DNA of 57,095 bases from an uncultured Flavobacteriales bacterium (GTDB lineage Bacteria > Bacteroidota > Bacteroidia > Palsa-965), in assembly GCA_937974275.1 (NCBI GenBank), contig CALJIF010000117.1:1-57095 (forward strand), written 5' to 3'. Shown here piece after piece: positions 17,901-25,584 of this stretch. Positions within the stretch are counted from its first letter, which is position 1, and each line of letters begins with the position of its first letter. The notes under the pieces are model-generated. The model saw only the letters and a program-made list of their open reading frames with translations, was not told where the DNA came from and made no database searches. A program made the translations under genes and the position numbers.

Positions 17901-18016
17901 CCATCCGTGGATTCTCGTTTGCGTTGTTGATCGGTATCGTAATCGGTACGTATTCTTCTTTGTGTATTGCAACTCCGGTTGTAATGGACTTCGACAAGAA
18001 AGACACGATCGAATAA
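14927..18016 (+). CDS. secDF: Fused protein translocase subunit SecDF
   Basis: A 1029-residue fusion of SecD and SecF, the RND-type membrane proteins that use the proton gradient to help SecYEG pull proteins into the periplasm. Visible features: N-terminal transmembrane helix (IRIFAILMALSCIFYLSFSF), SecD signature LNLGLDLRGGMNVTLEV, the P1 head domain with a long charged insert around residues 300-350 (AKTKEDSLAAQAKSK onward), SecD membrane block with SVDANILLFERIREE, then the SecF half with SLGVDFSGGRTY and MGYSMTDTVVVFDRIRE. The fused form is normal in Bacteroidota. It carries its own promoter and leader hairpin and ends with a strong terminator; tatA follows on a separate transcript. Confidence 0.97.
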   Translation: MQNIKGAIRIFAILMALSCIFYLSFSFVTRNWEKKAEAYADLYVQGKAVQEMAKARFGDDKTQQDLFLDSVKNARIRYFLRDSLAGKKIYLGLYTYDDCKDKELNLGLDLRGGMNVTLEVSTPDIVASLSGKSTDPAFTQAMEKALANQKNSTEDFVTLFGRAYKEVNPQGRLSSIFAANLKQKGISFNSTDEQVLKAIREESEAAVEQTKLVLETRINEFGVAQPNIQHLKSTNRILVELPGVKDEDRVTRILQSSANLEFWETQEYADIAPRMRDANEKLRILLGVVKDTNKIDSSLYVPVYTDAKTKEDSLAAQAKSKTLMDSAKKALDSTVAAKAAADTTKKTPKKGENPLFDLLVVDNINQGKGPQIFGVLVKDTAQMSAYLNRPEIKPMFPSDCKFAWTAKPQNLDNGQPFVMLIALKKSRSGGPALDGNVVSDARKVFDQMSGSGSPEISMTMNAEGAKAWARITKANIGRSIAIVLDDRVYSYPTVNGEISGGQSQITGNFTNREADDLVKLLSTGKLPARANIVEKTVVGPTLGSQAIQAGLLSFIVALIVVLLYMAFYYNKAGLVADVALFVNVFFIMGILTSLGAVLTLPGIAGIVLTIALSVDANILLFERIREELREGKGLAGAVADGYKNAMSSILDSNLTTLILGIILYAFGTGPVQGFATTLIIGILSSLFCAIFITRLIFDWMLKKDQKINFSIAATENLLRNTNINFVGRRKLYYAISGIIIATGIGFLVKNGGFSLGVDFSGGRTYTVHFTQEVDRNTLREELSTQYGVAPEMKTAGSNKQLKITTNYLAEDVTVAADSVTLVKLNAGLLKVAGSEANYEIMSSVKVGPSIANEVIAKSIVVVVISCAVMFLFILFRFRRWQFGLGAVAALVHDVLMVLSFYAIFDGILPFPLEIDQHFIAAILTVMGYSMTDTVVVFDRIREFLAEKGAQVAGVQKRTTINYALNSTLSRTINTSMITFFVLLAIFIFGGETIRGFSFALLIGIVIGTYSSLCIATPVVMDFDKKDTIE

Positions 18017-18034
18017 TTGAATTCAACTTTGTGA

Positions 18035-18066
18035 AAAGTCCGCGCTAATAACGCGGACTTTTTTAT
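18035..18066 (+). terminator. Intrinsic terminator of secDF
   Basis: Perfect 10-bp stem AAAGTCCGCG/CGCGGACTTT around a 7-nt loop, followed by TTTTTATTT. Confidence 0.92.
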
Positions 18067-18097
18067 TTAACGACCCGCGCAACGGTGCATTTATCAG

Positions 18098-18105
18098 TAA
18101 CTTTG
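18098..18105 (+). promoter_or_regulatory. -7 box 4 nt before ATG of tatA
   Basis: TAACTTTG is an exact TANNTTTG match followed by CACC and ATG at 18110, predicting a leaderless mRNA. It lies downstream of the secDF terminator, so tatA needs its own promoter. No canonical -33 TTG is seen. Confidence 0.5.
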
Positions 18106-18109
18106 CACC

Positions 18110-18523
18110 ATGCAATTCGCAAACATCATCTTGTTCCTGAATTTGGGCTCCGGAGAAATTTTTCTGGTGGTGATGTTTATTCTTATTTTTTTCGGATCCA
18201 AGAAATTGCCGGAATTGGCGCGAGGATTGGGACGCGGTATGCGCGAAATGAAAAACGCTGCGGCTGAGATTCAACGCGAGATTGAAATCGGCGCTGCGGA
18301 AGTACAACGCGAGGCCAATATTAAAGACGTATTGGACGAAACCGAAAAAGCAGCTAATGTGCTGGAGTCGGGCGTTAATGAGGCATTGAATACCGAAGTA
18401 ACCGGAACTACTAATGTTCCCGAACAAATTACCACGCCGGAAGAAACGCAATCTAAAGACGAACCTCCTGAACCGGATACCGACAATCCTTTGGTGCCTC
18501 CACAAAGTATAATTCGAAAATAA
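18110..18523 (+). CDS. tatA: Twin-arginine translocase TatA-type protein
   Basis: A 137-residue protein with the TatA/TatB layout: one short N-terminal membrane helix (GEIFLVVMFILIFF), the FG hinge in FFGSKKLPELARGLG, an amphipathic helix (GRGMREMKNAAAEIQREIE) and a disordered acidic, Pro-rich C-terminal tail. The FG motif and the lack of a GP motif favour TatA over TatB. TatA oligomers form the passage for folded twin-arginine substrates; no tatC is in the window. The tail (about residues 60-137) is longer than in minimal TatA. Its stop codon overlaps the stem of its own terminator, and its -7 box predicts a leaderless mRNA. Confidence 0.9.
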   Translation: MQFANIILFLNLGSGEIFLVVMFILIFFGSKKLPELARGLGRGMREMKNAAAEIQREIEIGAAEVQREANIKDVLDETEKAANVLESGVNEALNTEVTGTTNVPEQITTPEETQSKDEPPEPDTDNPLVPPQSIIRK

Positions 18524-18547
18524 GAGCCGTTGAGGCTCTTTTTTTTG
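18522..18547 (+). terminator. Terminator overlapping the tatA stop
   Basis: AAGAGCC/GGCTCTT, 7 bp with a 5-nt loop, then eight T in total. The TAA stop contributes the first bases of the stem. Confidence 0.85.
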
Positions 18548-18579
18548 GCTCTATCGGAATAAAAGTCAATTATTTTTAC

Positions 18580-18650
18580 GAGTACCCCCTAAAAAATGGG
18601 GTTGTTTATAAAATATTCATAGTTTTTTCGGAGTAGCCCCTCAAAAATTG
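18580..18650 (+). promoter_or_regulatory. Direct repeat upstream of glnN, possible operator pair
   Basis: Two 20-bp copies of GAGTASCCCCTMAAAAATKG, at 18580-18599 and 18631-18650, match at 17 of 20 positions with starts 51 bp apart; both are preceded by a T-run. The second copy sits directly upstream of the -7 box, where a regulator could contact RNA polymerase. Confidence 0.45.
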
Positions 18651-18651
18651 A

Positions 18652-18659
18652 TAGTTTTG
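18652..18659 (+). promoter_or_regulatory. -7 box of glnN
   Basis: TAGTTTTG matches TANNTTTG exactly, 27 nt before the ATG. The -33 region carries no TTG, which fits a promoter that depends on an activator at the neighbouring direct repeat. Confidence 0.5.
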
Positions 18660-18686
18660 CTCCGAAAACCAAAAAAAACACACAAC

Positions 18687-20876
18687 ATGTCCCGAATTCG
18701 CTTCTCTGCTGTGGAAGAATCCATGAATCGCTCACCGCTTGTTATCGAAACTCCGAAAGGTGGCGTTACCGCTTATTTTGGCGAAAATGTATTTGGCCTC
18801 GATGCCATGCGTCAGTTTCTTTCCGAAGAAGCCTTTGAAAGTGTTGAAGCTGCAAGTGTTTCAGGCGCACGTTTGGATCGTAAAATGGCGGATCAGATTG
18901 CTGCAGGAATGAAAGCCTGGGCAATTTCAAAAGGAGCGAATCACTATACACACTGGTTTCAGCCATTAACAGGTTCTACCGCAGAAAAGCACGATGCGTT
19001 TTTCGAACCAATTCCGGGAGGTCGCGCTATTGAACGTTTTGGAGGTAATCAGTTAGTGCAGCAAGAGCCTGATGCGTCCAGTTTCCCGAATGGCGGTATT
19101 CGTAACACGTTCGAAGCACGCGGTTATACGGCATGGGATCCGTCTTCTCCGGCATTCATTATTGGCGACACGTTGTGCATTCCTACAATCTTCGTTTCGT
19201 ACACAGGAGAGGCATTGGATTTCAAAACACCGTTGATGCGTGCCCTATCAGCATTGGATAATGCCGCGGTTGAAGTGTGTCAGTATTTCGATAAGAACGT
19301 GACGAAAGTTTCCGCAACATTAGGTTGGGAACAAGAATATTTTTTGGTGGATGAAGCATTGCATAATGCACGTCCTGATTTGGCGATCAGCGGTAGAACG
19401 TTATTTGGTGCGGCTCCTGCAAAAGGGCAGCAATTGGAAGATCACTATTTCGGTTCAATTCCCGATCGTGTAACTTCTTTCATGCGCGATCTTGAAATTG
19501 AAGCGCATAAACTGGGCATTCCGATTAAGACACGTCACAACGAAGTGGCTCCGAATCAATTTGAGTGTGCTCCTGTTTACGAAGAAATTAATATTGCGGT
19601 AGATCACAATCAGTTGCTGGTTGACTTAATGCACCGTATCGGACGTCGCCACAATTTCCGTGTGTTGTTGCACGAAAAACCATTTGCCGGTGTAAACGGT
19701 TCAGGTAAGCACAACAACTGGTCGTTGGCCACTAACACCGGAAAAAATTTATTGAGTCCGGGAAAAACACCAAAAACCAACATGCAGTTTTTGACGTTTT
19801 TCATCAATACAATCAAAGCGTTTCATGATAACGCCGATTTGTTACGTGCTACTATTGCTTCTGCAGGTAACGATCATCGCTTGGGCGCGAACGAAGCTCC
19901 TCCTGCGATCATGTCAGTTTTCCTCGGTACACAATTGTCAGCCGTTCTCGATGAGTTGGAAGAGAAAGTGAAAGCAGGAAAAATGACTACTGAGGAGAAG
20001 ACCGCATTGAAATTGAACATCGGTAAAATTCCGGACATCCTCCTGGATAACACCGATCGTAACCGTACATCTCCATTCGCTTTCACGGGAAATAAATTTG
20101 AATTCCGTGCCGTTGGTTCATCGGCAAATTGCGCAGGTCCGATGACGGTTTTAAATACCATCATGGCTGATCAACTGAAGAAATTTAAAGCCGAGGTGGA
20201 TAAGCAGATTGATAATGGAATGGATAAGGACGAAGCGATTTTGAAAGTTTTACGCGAATACATCGTGGCGTCCAAGCGCATTCGTTTCGAAGGAAATGGT
20301 TATGGTGAAGAGTGGGTGAAAGAAGCGAAGAAACGCGGATTGAACAATTTCAAAACTACTCCGGAAGCTTTGGAAGCATGGATGCGCAAGGATTTTATTC
20401 AGTTGTTTGAACGTAATGGCGTGCTTTCGGAACGCGAGCAACATGCACGTTATGAAATTTATCTGGAAACATACGTGAAGAAAATCCAAATTGAAGGACG
20501 CGTGTTGGGCGACTTAGCCGTGAATCATATTATTCCTACCGCGCTGCAATATCAAAACATGCTCATTAACAATGTGCGTGGTTTGAAAGAAGTGTTGGGT
20601 GCAAGTGAGTTTAAAAAAGCAGGCGCTATTCAGTTGGAAATGATCAGTGAAATTTCTGAACGTGTAGCAAACATCAAGAATGGTGTTGATGCAATGACGG
20701 AAGAACGTAAGAAAGCCAACAACATCGACGATTGGCAGAAGAAAGCTTACGCGTATTGCAATAAAGTAAAGCCGCATTTCGATCAGATTCGTGAGAATAT
20801 TGACAAACTCGAAATGATTGTAGCCGACGAAGCATGGCCGTTCCCGAAATATCGCGAACTGTTATTCACGAAGTAA
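18687..20876 (+). CDS. glnN: Glutamine synthetase, type III
   Basis: A 729-residue glutamine synthetase III, the large (about 730-residue) GS class of Bacteroidota and cyanobacteria. It condenses glutamate and ammonia with ATP to glutamine, the entry point of nitrogen. Visible signatures include GNQLVQQEPDASSFPNGG, the catalytic stretch LGWEQEYFLVDE, KTRHNEVAPNQFE and FAGVNGSGKHNNWS, plus RTSPFAFTGNKFEFRAVGSSA. The ATG at 18687 (MSRIRFSAVEES) is chosen because family members start here and the 13-residue extension from an upstream codon would overlap the -7 box. Flanked by its own promoter, with a direct repeat likely for nitrogen control (inference), and a terminator. Confidence 0.97.
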   Translation: MSRIRFSAVEESMNRSPLVIETPKGGVTAYFGENVFGLDAMRQFLSEEAFESVEAASVSGARLDRKMADQIAAGMKAWAISKGANHYTHWFQPLTGSTAEKHDAFFEPIPGGRAIERFGGNQLVQQEPDASSFPNGGIRNTFEARGYTAWDPSSPAFIIGDTLCIPTIFVSYTGEALDFKTPLMRALSALDNAAVEVCQYFDKNVTKVSATLGWEQEYFLVDEALHNARPDLAISGRTLFGAAPAKGQQLEDHYFGSIPDRVTSFMRDLEIEAHKLGIPIKTRHNEVAPNQFECAPVYEEINIAVDHNQLLVDLMHRIGRRHNFRVLLHEKPFAGVNGSGKHNNWSLATNTGKNLLSPGKTPKTNMQFLTFFINTIKAFHDNADLLRATIASAGNDHRLGANEAPPAIMSVFLGTQLSAVLDELEEKVKAGKMTTEEKTALKLNIGKIPDILLDNTDRNRTSPFAFTGNKFEFRAVGSSANCAGPMTVLNTIMADQLKKFKAEVDKQIDNGMDKDEAILKVLREYIVASKRIRFEGNGYGEEWVKEAKKRGLNNFKTTPEALEAWMRKDFIQLFERNGVLSEREQHARYEIYLETYVKKIQIEGRVLGDLAVNHIIPTALQYQNMLINNVRGLKEVLGASEFKKAGAIQLEMISEISERVANIKNGVDAMTEERKKANNIDDWQKKAYAYCNKVKPHFDQIRENIDKLEMIVADEAWPFPKYRELLFTK

Positions 20877-20883
20877 ACAATTG

Positions 20884-20914
20884 AAAGAGCGGAATTTTTT
20901 TCCGCTCTTTTTGT
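20884..20914 (+). terminator. Intrinsic terminator of glnN
   Basis: Perfect 10-bp stem AAAGAGCGGA/TCCGCTCTTT with a T-rich loop, followed by TTTGT. Confidence 0.9.
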
Positions 20915-20998
20915 ATCCTTTAAACTGAGCCGTGTTATATCATCAGTAACATTGCTCAGGCCTGCTGCGGTGTTCGACGGCAACTAAAAATCGAACAC

Positions 20999-23086
20999 AT
21001 GAAACCGACAATTATTATTCTTGGACTTTTGCTGCCATTATTAATCGCAGCGTATCCGCCCACTGCTCAGGAAGCAGATCAACTCTATCGTTTAAACCGA
21101 TACCGCGAAGCCATTTCCTTGTATCAAAAGTCCTTGCCCAAAGCAAAAGACTCGGTTGACAAAGCACAGATTTATTACAACATCGGTGAATGTTACCGCA
21201 AACTGAACGATCCTGTGCGCGCAGCTTCGGCATTTGAACTGGCGCAGCGTCGTGGAATGAAAAACGAACAACTGTTTACACGATTAGGCGATGCTCATTT
21301 GCAAATCGGTGATTACGGTGAAGCATTAATGTGGTATCAGGCCGCGCGAAAGTATGCGGTGAATACCGTGGCGGTGGACTCATCCATTGCAAAATGTCAA
21401 CGTGCTATGAATTGGCAACAAGTGAATAGCAGATGGAAAGCCGTAAACGTGAAATACATCAACAGTAAAGACGATGATTATTCACCGACATGGAGTACGA
21501 AAAAAACTACGGGAATTACGTTTACTTCAAAACGTGGAGCATCGAAGAAAGGAAACATTGATCGTAATACAGGACGACCTTTTTCCGATCAATATTCTGC
21601 GACAGTTAATTCTTCCGGTAAATGGACTGCTCCTGCAACGGAACAAGGAGGTGTAAACTTGCCCAAAGCAAACGACGGTTCCGCGCATTACAATGCGCAG
21701 CGTAACAGAATGTATTTTACACGATGCGAATCGAACAGACGAAGAATTGAAAGGTGTAAAATTTACTACTCGGATAAACGCGGCAATTCTTGGTCAGATC
21801 CGATCATGATTGATTTTCAATTGCCCGTTGAAATTCTGGACAGTTTTAATTTCCGTCATCCGACAATCAGCGCTAATGAAGATGTGATGGTGTTTTCATC
21901 CGACATGAAAGGAACATCGGGTGGTGTGTATTCCGATTTATGGATCAGTTATCGGGATGCGAAAACAAAAACATGGTCAACACCAACACGTTTGCCGGAT
22001 CATATCAACACAGCACGACGAGAAGGGTTTCCGTATTTACATCCGGACGGCACTTTGTATTTTGCCAGCGATGGCCACGTTGGTATCGGTGGGCTCGATG
22101 TGTTCATGGCTCCAAAAATTAACGGACAGTGGAGTTGGGGTGAGCCGGTGAATATGCAGTCGCCAATTAATTCCAATGCGGATGATTTCGGTTTGATTCT
22201 GGATACGAAAAAGCAACTGGGATATGTTTCTTCCAATCGCAAAGGTGGGAAAGGTGGAGATGACATCTGGCAAGTGTACTATGTGCCGTGCAAAGCAATG
22301 GCCAAAGGTCGCGTAACGGATAGTATTACCGGTGGAGGAATTGCGAATGCAAAAATTCAGTTGACCGATCGTAACGGAAAAATACTAACCGCGCTTACTA
22401 ATGCATCAGGAAATTTTAATTTGGAAATGGAAGAAGGCATGAGCTATCAAATGCATTTGTTTACCGAACAGGCACACGGAGTTAACGGAGAATCCTACTT
22501 TGCTCCGGAACGTTCATTGATTAGAACGATCGCACCTTCCAATGAATGTGTCGATGTAGATGTAACGTGCAAGTTGAAAGTCATTCCGCCAACTGAAATT
22601 AAATTTCCTGCCGTGTTCTTTCCCTTGAACAGTGCCGAATTAACGAAAGCATCAAAAGATTCTTTGGACTATTTGTATCGCCTCTTAACCGCGAATCCGA
22701 ATTTGGTGATAGAACTGGCAGCGCACACGGACAGTCGAGCGGAAGATGCTTACAATCTCGAATTGTCCAAGCGCCGTGCAAAAGCGTGTGTAGATTATTT
22801 GGTAAAAGAGCGAGGCATTGACTCTGCACGATTAGTTGCAAAAGGCTACGGCGAAACACGACCGCTGAAATGGAATAACGGACAAATTTTAACGGAAAAA
22901 TACATCGCATCACGTCCCAAATCGGAGCAGGAACAACTGCACGCCATGAACCGCAGAACCGTGTTTCGTGTCATCAGAACCAACTATGGAGTGAAACCCG
23001 GCTCGGAACCGGCCCAGCCCGTTAAAGTAGTAAAAGGTGTGTACGACGAGTCCGGTTTGCAAATTCCGGCAGATTCAGAAGATTGA
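20999..23086 (+). CDS. PorE-like OmpA-family protein (TPR, PD40, OmpA), copy 1
   Basis: A 695-residue envelope protein. A signal peptide (MKPTIIILGLLLPLLIAAYP) is followed by TPR helices (~25-150: EADQLYRLNRYREAISLYQKS, YYNIGECYRKLNDP), a WD40-like PD40 propeller (~165-430: FTSKRGASKKGN, DVMVFSSDMKGTSGG, YLHPDGTLYFASDG, LGYVSSNRKGGKGGDDIW), a carboxypeptidase-regulatory domain (~435-530) and a C-terminal OmpA domain (~560-690) with AAHTDSRAEDAYNLELSKRR, which keeps the Asp and Arg that bind diaminopimelate in peptidoglycan. This order equals PorE, which anchors the T9SS to peptidoglycan. Unlike known PorE lipoproteins there is no lipobox cysteine. A close paralogue lies directly downstream. 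Confidence 0.9.
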   Translation: MKPTIIILGLLLPLLIAAYPPTAQEADQLYRLNRYREAISLYQKSLPKAKDSVDKAQIYYNIGECYRKLNDPVRAASAFELAQRRGMKNEQLFTRLGDAHLQIGDYGEALMWYQAARKYAVNTVAVDSSIAKCQRAMNWQQVNSRWKAVNVKYINSKDDDYSPTWSTKKTTGITFTSKRGASKKGNIDRNTGRPFSDQYSATVNSSGKWTAPATEQGGVNLPKANDGSAHYNAQRNRMYFTRCESNRRRIERCKIYYSDKRGNSWSDPIMIDFQLPVEILDSFNFRHPTISANEDVMVFSSDMKGTSGGVYSDLWISYRDAKTKTWSTPTRLPDHINTARREGFPYLHPDGTLYFASDGHVGIGGLDVFMAPKINGQWSWGEPVNMQSPINSNADDFGLILDTKKQLGYVSSNRKGGKGGDDIWQVYYVPCKAMAKGRVTDSITGGGIANAKIQLTDRNGKILTALTNASGNFNLEMEEGMSYQMHLFTEQAHGVNGESYFAPERSLIRTIAPSNECVDVDVTCKLKVIPPTEIKFPAVFFPLNSAELTKASKDSLDYLYRLLTANPNLVIELAAHTDSRAEDAYNLELSKRRAKACVDYLVKERGIDSARLVAKGYGETRPLKWNNGQILTEKYIASRPKSEQEQLHAMNRRTVFRVIRTNYGVKPGSEPAQPVKVVKGVYDESGLQIPADSED

Positions 23087-23112
23087 TAATCAATAAAATA
23101 GCGTAATTATTT

Positions 23113-23160
23113 CGTGTCGGAAGAGTTGGATTCGTATCTTTTCTCTTTCGGCACGTTATA
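23113..23160 (+). terminator. Long hairpin between the two PorE-like genes
   Basis: CGTGTCGGAAGAG (23113-23125) pairs with CTCTTTCGGCACG (23143-23155): 13 bp with two G-T pairs and a 17-nt loop. The following TTATAT is a poor T-tract, so termination may be partial. Confidence 0.5.
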
Positions 23161-23260
23161 TCGTAAAATTTAACTTTTTCATCGTGGGTTTTCGCTTTTT
23201 CATGGATTTGTATATCTTAGCAGCCTACACAAAAAAGAAACACTAAACTTTTTGCACCGT

Positions 23261-25528
23261 ATGAAACTGATGAAGGTACTTTCTGCTGTCGTAGTGTTGA
23301 TGCTTGCGTTTACAATTAATGCAAACGCTCAAAAGAATTATATCCGTGATGCGGATAAGGCTTTTGACTCGCAGCAATACTTCAATGCAAGCGATCTTTA
23401 CAAAAAGGGCATGTCCAAAATCAAAAACAAACAGGAGAAAGCCCGTATTACATTCCAAATTGCGGAATGTTATCGTAAGATGAATGATTGGAAAAATGCT
23501 GAAGCTTGGTATGCCAAGGCTATCAAAGCAAAGCACGTGGACGACAAGATGTACTTGTGGTTTGCAGAGGCGAAGAAAATCAACGAGAAGTACGACGAAG
23601 CTATTACGGCTTTTAAAGACTATCAAACACGAGTTCCTTCTGATCCGCGCGGTGAAAACGGTGTGAAATCATCGGAGTTGGCGCAGAAGTGGAAAGATTC
23701 TCCTTCCCGTTGGGTAATTGAGAATATGGCTCAGATCAACTCTAAAGATTATGACTTCGCACCAACTTACGGCGATAAGAAGCACACTTCATTAATCTTT
23801 ACCTCTAAGCGTGAAGGTCAAACCGGAAACAAAGTAGATCCTGTATCAGGAACGATGTATTCCGATTTGTTCGAAACTAAAGTGGACAAGAACGGTAAGT
23901 GGTCAACGCCTTCTACTATTCAAGGTGGTGTTAACTCAGGTGCGTCAAACGAAGGTGCTAGCTGCGTAAACAAGAAGGCTGATAAAATTTACTTCACTCG
24001 TTGCGATCAGGCGAAGAAGAAGTTCGTAACCTGTAAGATTTACATGTCTTTAAAGCGCGGTAACTCTTGGGGCGATCCTGAAGTAATTGATTTCGGTTTG
24101 GAAGCTGCTGTATTGGATAGCTTCAATTTCCGTCACCCAACCGTTAGCGCTGACGAAACCGTAATGGTATTCTCTTCAGACATGACCGGCTCTATGGGCG
24201 GTGAAAAGTCTGACTTGTGGATGTCTACTTACGATAAGAAGTCGAAGAAGTGGGGTAAGCCGGTGAACTTAGGTTCTCAGATCAACTCTGTTGGTCGTGA
24301 AGGTTTCCCTTACTTGCACGAAGACGGTAACTTGTATTACTCTTCTGACGGATTGTTGGGCATGGGTGGTTTGGATATCTTCAAAGCTACTCGTACTTCG
24401 GACAAAGAATGGAAGTGGTCTGCTCCTGAAAACATGAAGTATCCGATGAACTCTGCGAAGGACGATTTCGGTGTAGTGTTCGACGGTAAAAAAGATCGTG
24501 GTTACTTAACTTCTAACCGTGAAGGAACAAAAGGAATGGACGATATCTGGTCGTTCAACTTACCTCCATTGGTGTTTAAATTGGACGGTCGTGTAACCGA
24601 TTGCAAATACGGTCCATCTGTATCTGTTGAAGGTGCAACTGTTCGTATGGTTGGTTCTGACGGATCCGCATTAGAAGTTCCTACTGATAAAGACGGAAAA
24701 TATCACTTCGATTTATTGCCTGAAGTTTCTTATGTATTGACAGTTTATTCTGACAAAGCGAAGAGCGTAAAGGCTGAAGGATATTTGAACCTTGCTGATA
24801 AAGACAAAGGCAAATTAACGACAGTTGGAGAAATGGCATCCAAGAACTACACTTTAGACTTCTGTCTGGTTCCTGCTGAAAGCGAAATTCGTTTCCCTGC
24901 GGTACTTTACGATCTTGGAAAAGCAACATTGCGTCCGGAATCTAAGGACTCGTTGAATTTCTTGTATCAGACATTAATTGATAACCCGACTATCGTTATC
25001 GAGATCGGTTCTCATACTGACTCCCGTGGTTCTAATGCGTCTAACCAGAAACTTTCTGAGGCACGTGCGAAGTCTTGCGTAGATTACTTGGTAAACGAAA
25101 AGAAAATTCCTGCTGAGCGTCTGAAGTTTAAAGGTTACGGAGAAGAGCGTCCATTGCGTATGTTGGATGGTTCTATCTTAACCGAGAAGTACATCATGGC
25201 GAAGAAGACAAAGCAAGAGCAAGAAGCCTTGCACCAGTTGAATCGTCGTACTGCATTCCGCGTAGTATCTTGGGATTACGTTGATCCAAACGCTCCGAAA
25301 GATCAGAACCAGCGTAAGATTATCAAGCCGAAGGTTTTGGGTGGTGCATTTGATGATTTCGGTGACACAACAGGTACAGACGTAGAACAACCTCCAATGG
25401 ATGGTAGCGGTGGAACTCCTGCTCCACAAGCTGCTCCTGCAGGTGGTGGTTCAGCTCCGGCTCCTGCGGGCGACAAGCCTAAAGCAGCAGGAACTCCTGC
25501 ACCAAATCAACCGAAGCCCAAGTATTAA
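23261..25528 (+). CDS. PorE-like OmpA-family protein (TPR, PD40, OmpA), copy 2
   Basis: A 755-residue paralogue of the upstream protein with the same order: signal peptide (MKLMKVLSAVVVLMLAFTINANA), TPR (NYIRDADKAFDSQQYFNASD, ITFQIAECYRKMNDW), PD40 propeller (FTSKREGQTGNKVD, ETVMVFSSDMTGSMGG, YLHEDGNLYYSSDG, RGYLTSNREGTKGMDDIW), regulatory-like beta domain, and OmpA domain with GSHTDSRGSNASNQKLSEAR. It adds a Pro/Ala/Gly-rich tail of ~45 residues. ATG 23261 is used; an in-frame TTG at 23252 adds three residues only. No lipobox. Codon choice (many optimal C- and T-ending codons) suggests strong expression, stronger than copy 1. Probably a peptidoglycan-linked T9SS or gliding-apparatus component. 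A terminator follows. Confidence 0.9.
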   Translation: MKLMKVLSAVVVLMLAFTINANAQKNYIRDADKAFDSQQYFNASDLYKKGMSKIKNKQEKARITFQIAECYRKMNDWKNAEAWYAKAIKAKHVDDKMYLWFAEAKKINEKYDEAITAFKDYQTRVPSDPRGENGVKSSELAQKWKDSPSRWVIENMAQINSKDYDFAPTYGDKKHTSLIFTSKREGQTGNKVDPVSGTMYSDLFETKVDKNGKWSTPSTIQGGVNSGASNEGASCVNKKADKIYFTRCDQAKKKFVTCKIYMSLKRGNSWGDPEVIDFGLEAAVLDSFNFRHPTVSADETVMVFSSDMTGSMGGEKSDLWMSTYDKKSKKWGKPVNLGSQINSVGREGFPYLHEDGNLYYSSDGLLGMGGLDIFKATRTSDKEWKWSAPENMKYPMNSAKDDFGVVFDGKKDRGYLTSNREGTKGMDDIWSFNLPPLVFKLDGRVTDCKYGPSVSVEGATVRMVGSDGSALEVPTDKDGKYHFDLLPEVSYVLTVYSDKAKSVKAEGYLNLADKDKGKLTTVGEMASKNYTLDFCLVPAESEIRFPAVLYDLGKATLRPESKDSLNFLYQTLIDNPTIVIEIGSHTDSRGSNASNQKLSEARAKSCVDYLVNEKKIPAERLKFKGYGEERPLRMLDGSILTEKYIMAKKTKQEQEALHQLNRRTAFRVVSWDYVDPNAPKDQNQRKIIKPKVLGGAFDDFGDTTGTDVEQPPMDGSGGTPAPQAAPAGGGSAPAPAGDKPKAAGTPAPNQPKPKY

Positions 25529-25543
25529 TAGCTTTTATTCTCG

Positions 25544-25551
25544 TAAATTTG
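25544..25551 (+). promoter_or_regulatory. -7 box overlapping the terminator upstream of purM
   Basis: TAAATTTG is an exact TANNTTTG match whose last G is the first base of the terminator stem. A start about 5 nt downstream would fall inside the 5' arm, giving a leader of about 29 nt for purM that cannot fold the full terminator. No -33 TTG is seen at the right distance. Confidence 0.42.
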
Positions 25552-25581
25552 AATCCCGCAAAACTGCGGGATTCTTTTTTT
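25551..25581 (+). terminator. Terminator between the PorE-like gene and purM
   Basis: Perfect 9-bp stem GAATCCCGC/GCGGGATTC with a 6-nt loop (AAAACT), followed by seven T, ending 3 nt before the purM ATG. Confidence 0.92.
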
Positions 25582-25584
25582 ATC

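Noticed and set aside
23252..23260. TTG start nine bases upstream of the second PorE-like gene
   Set aside because: It adds three residues before a better ATG that begins the signal peptide.
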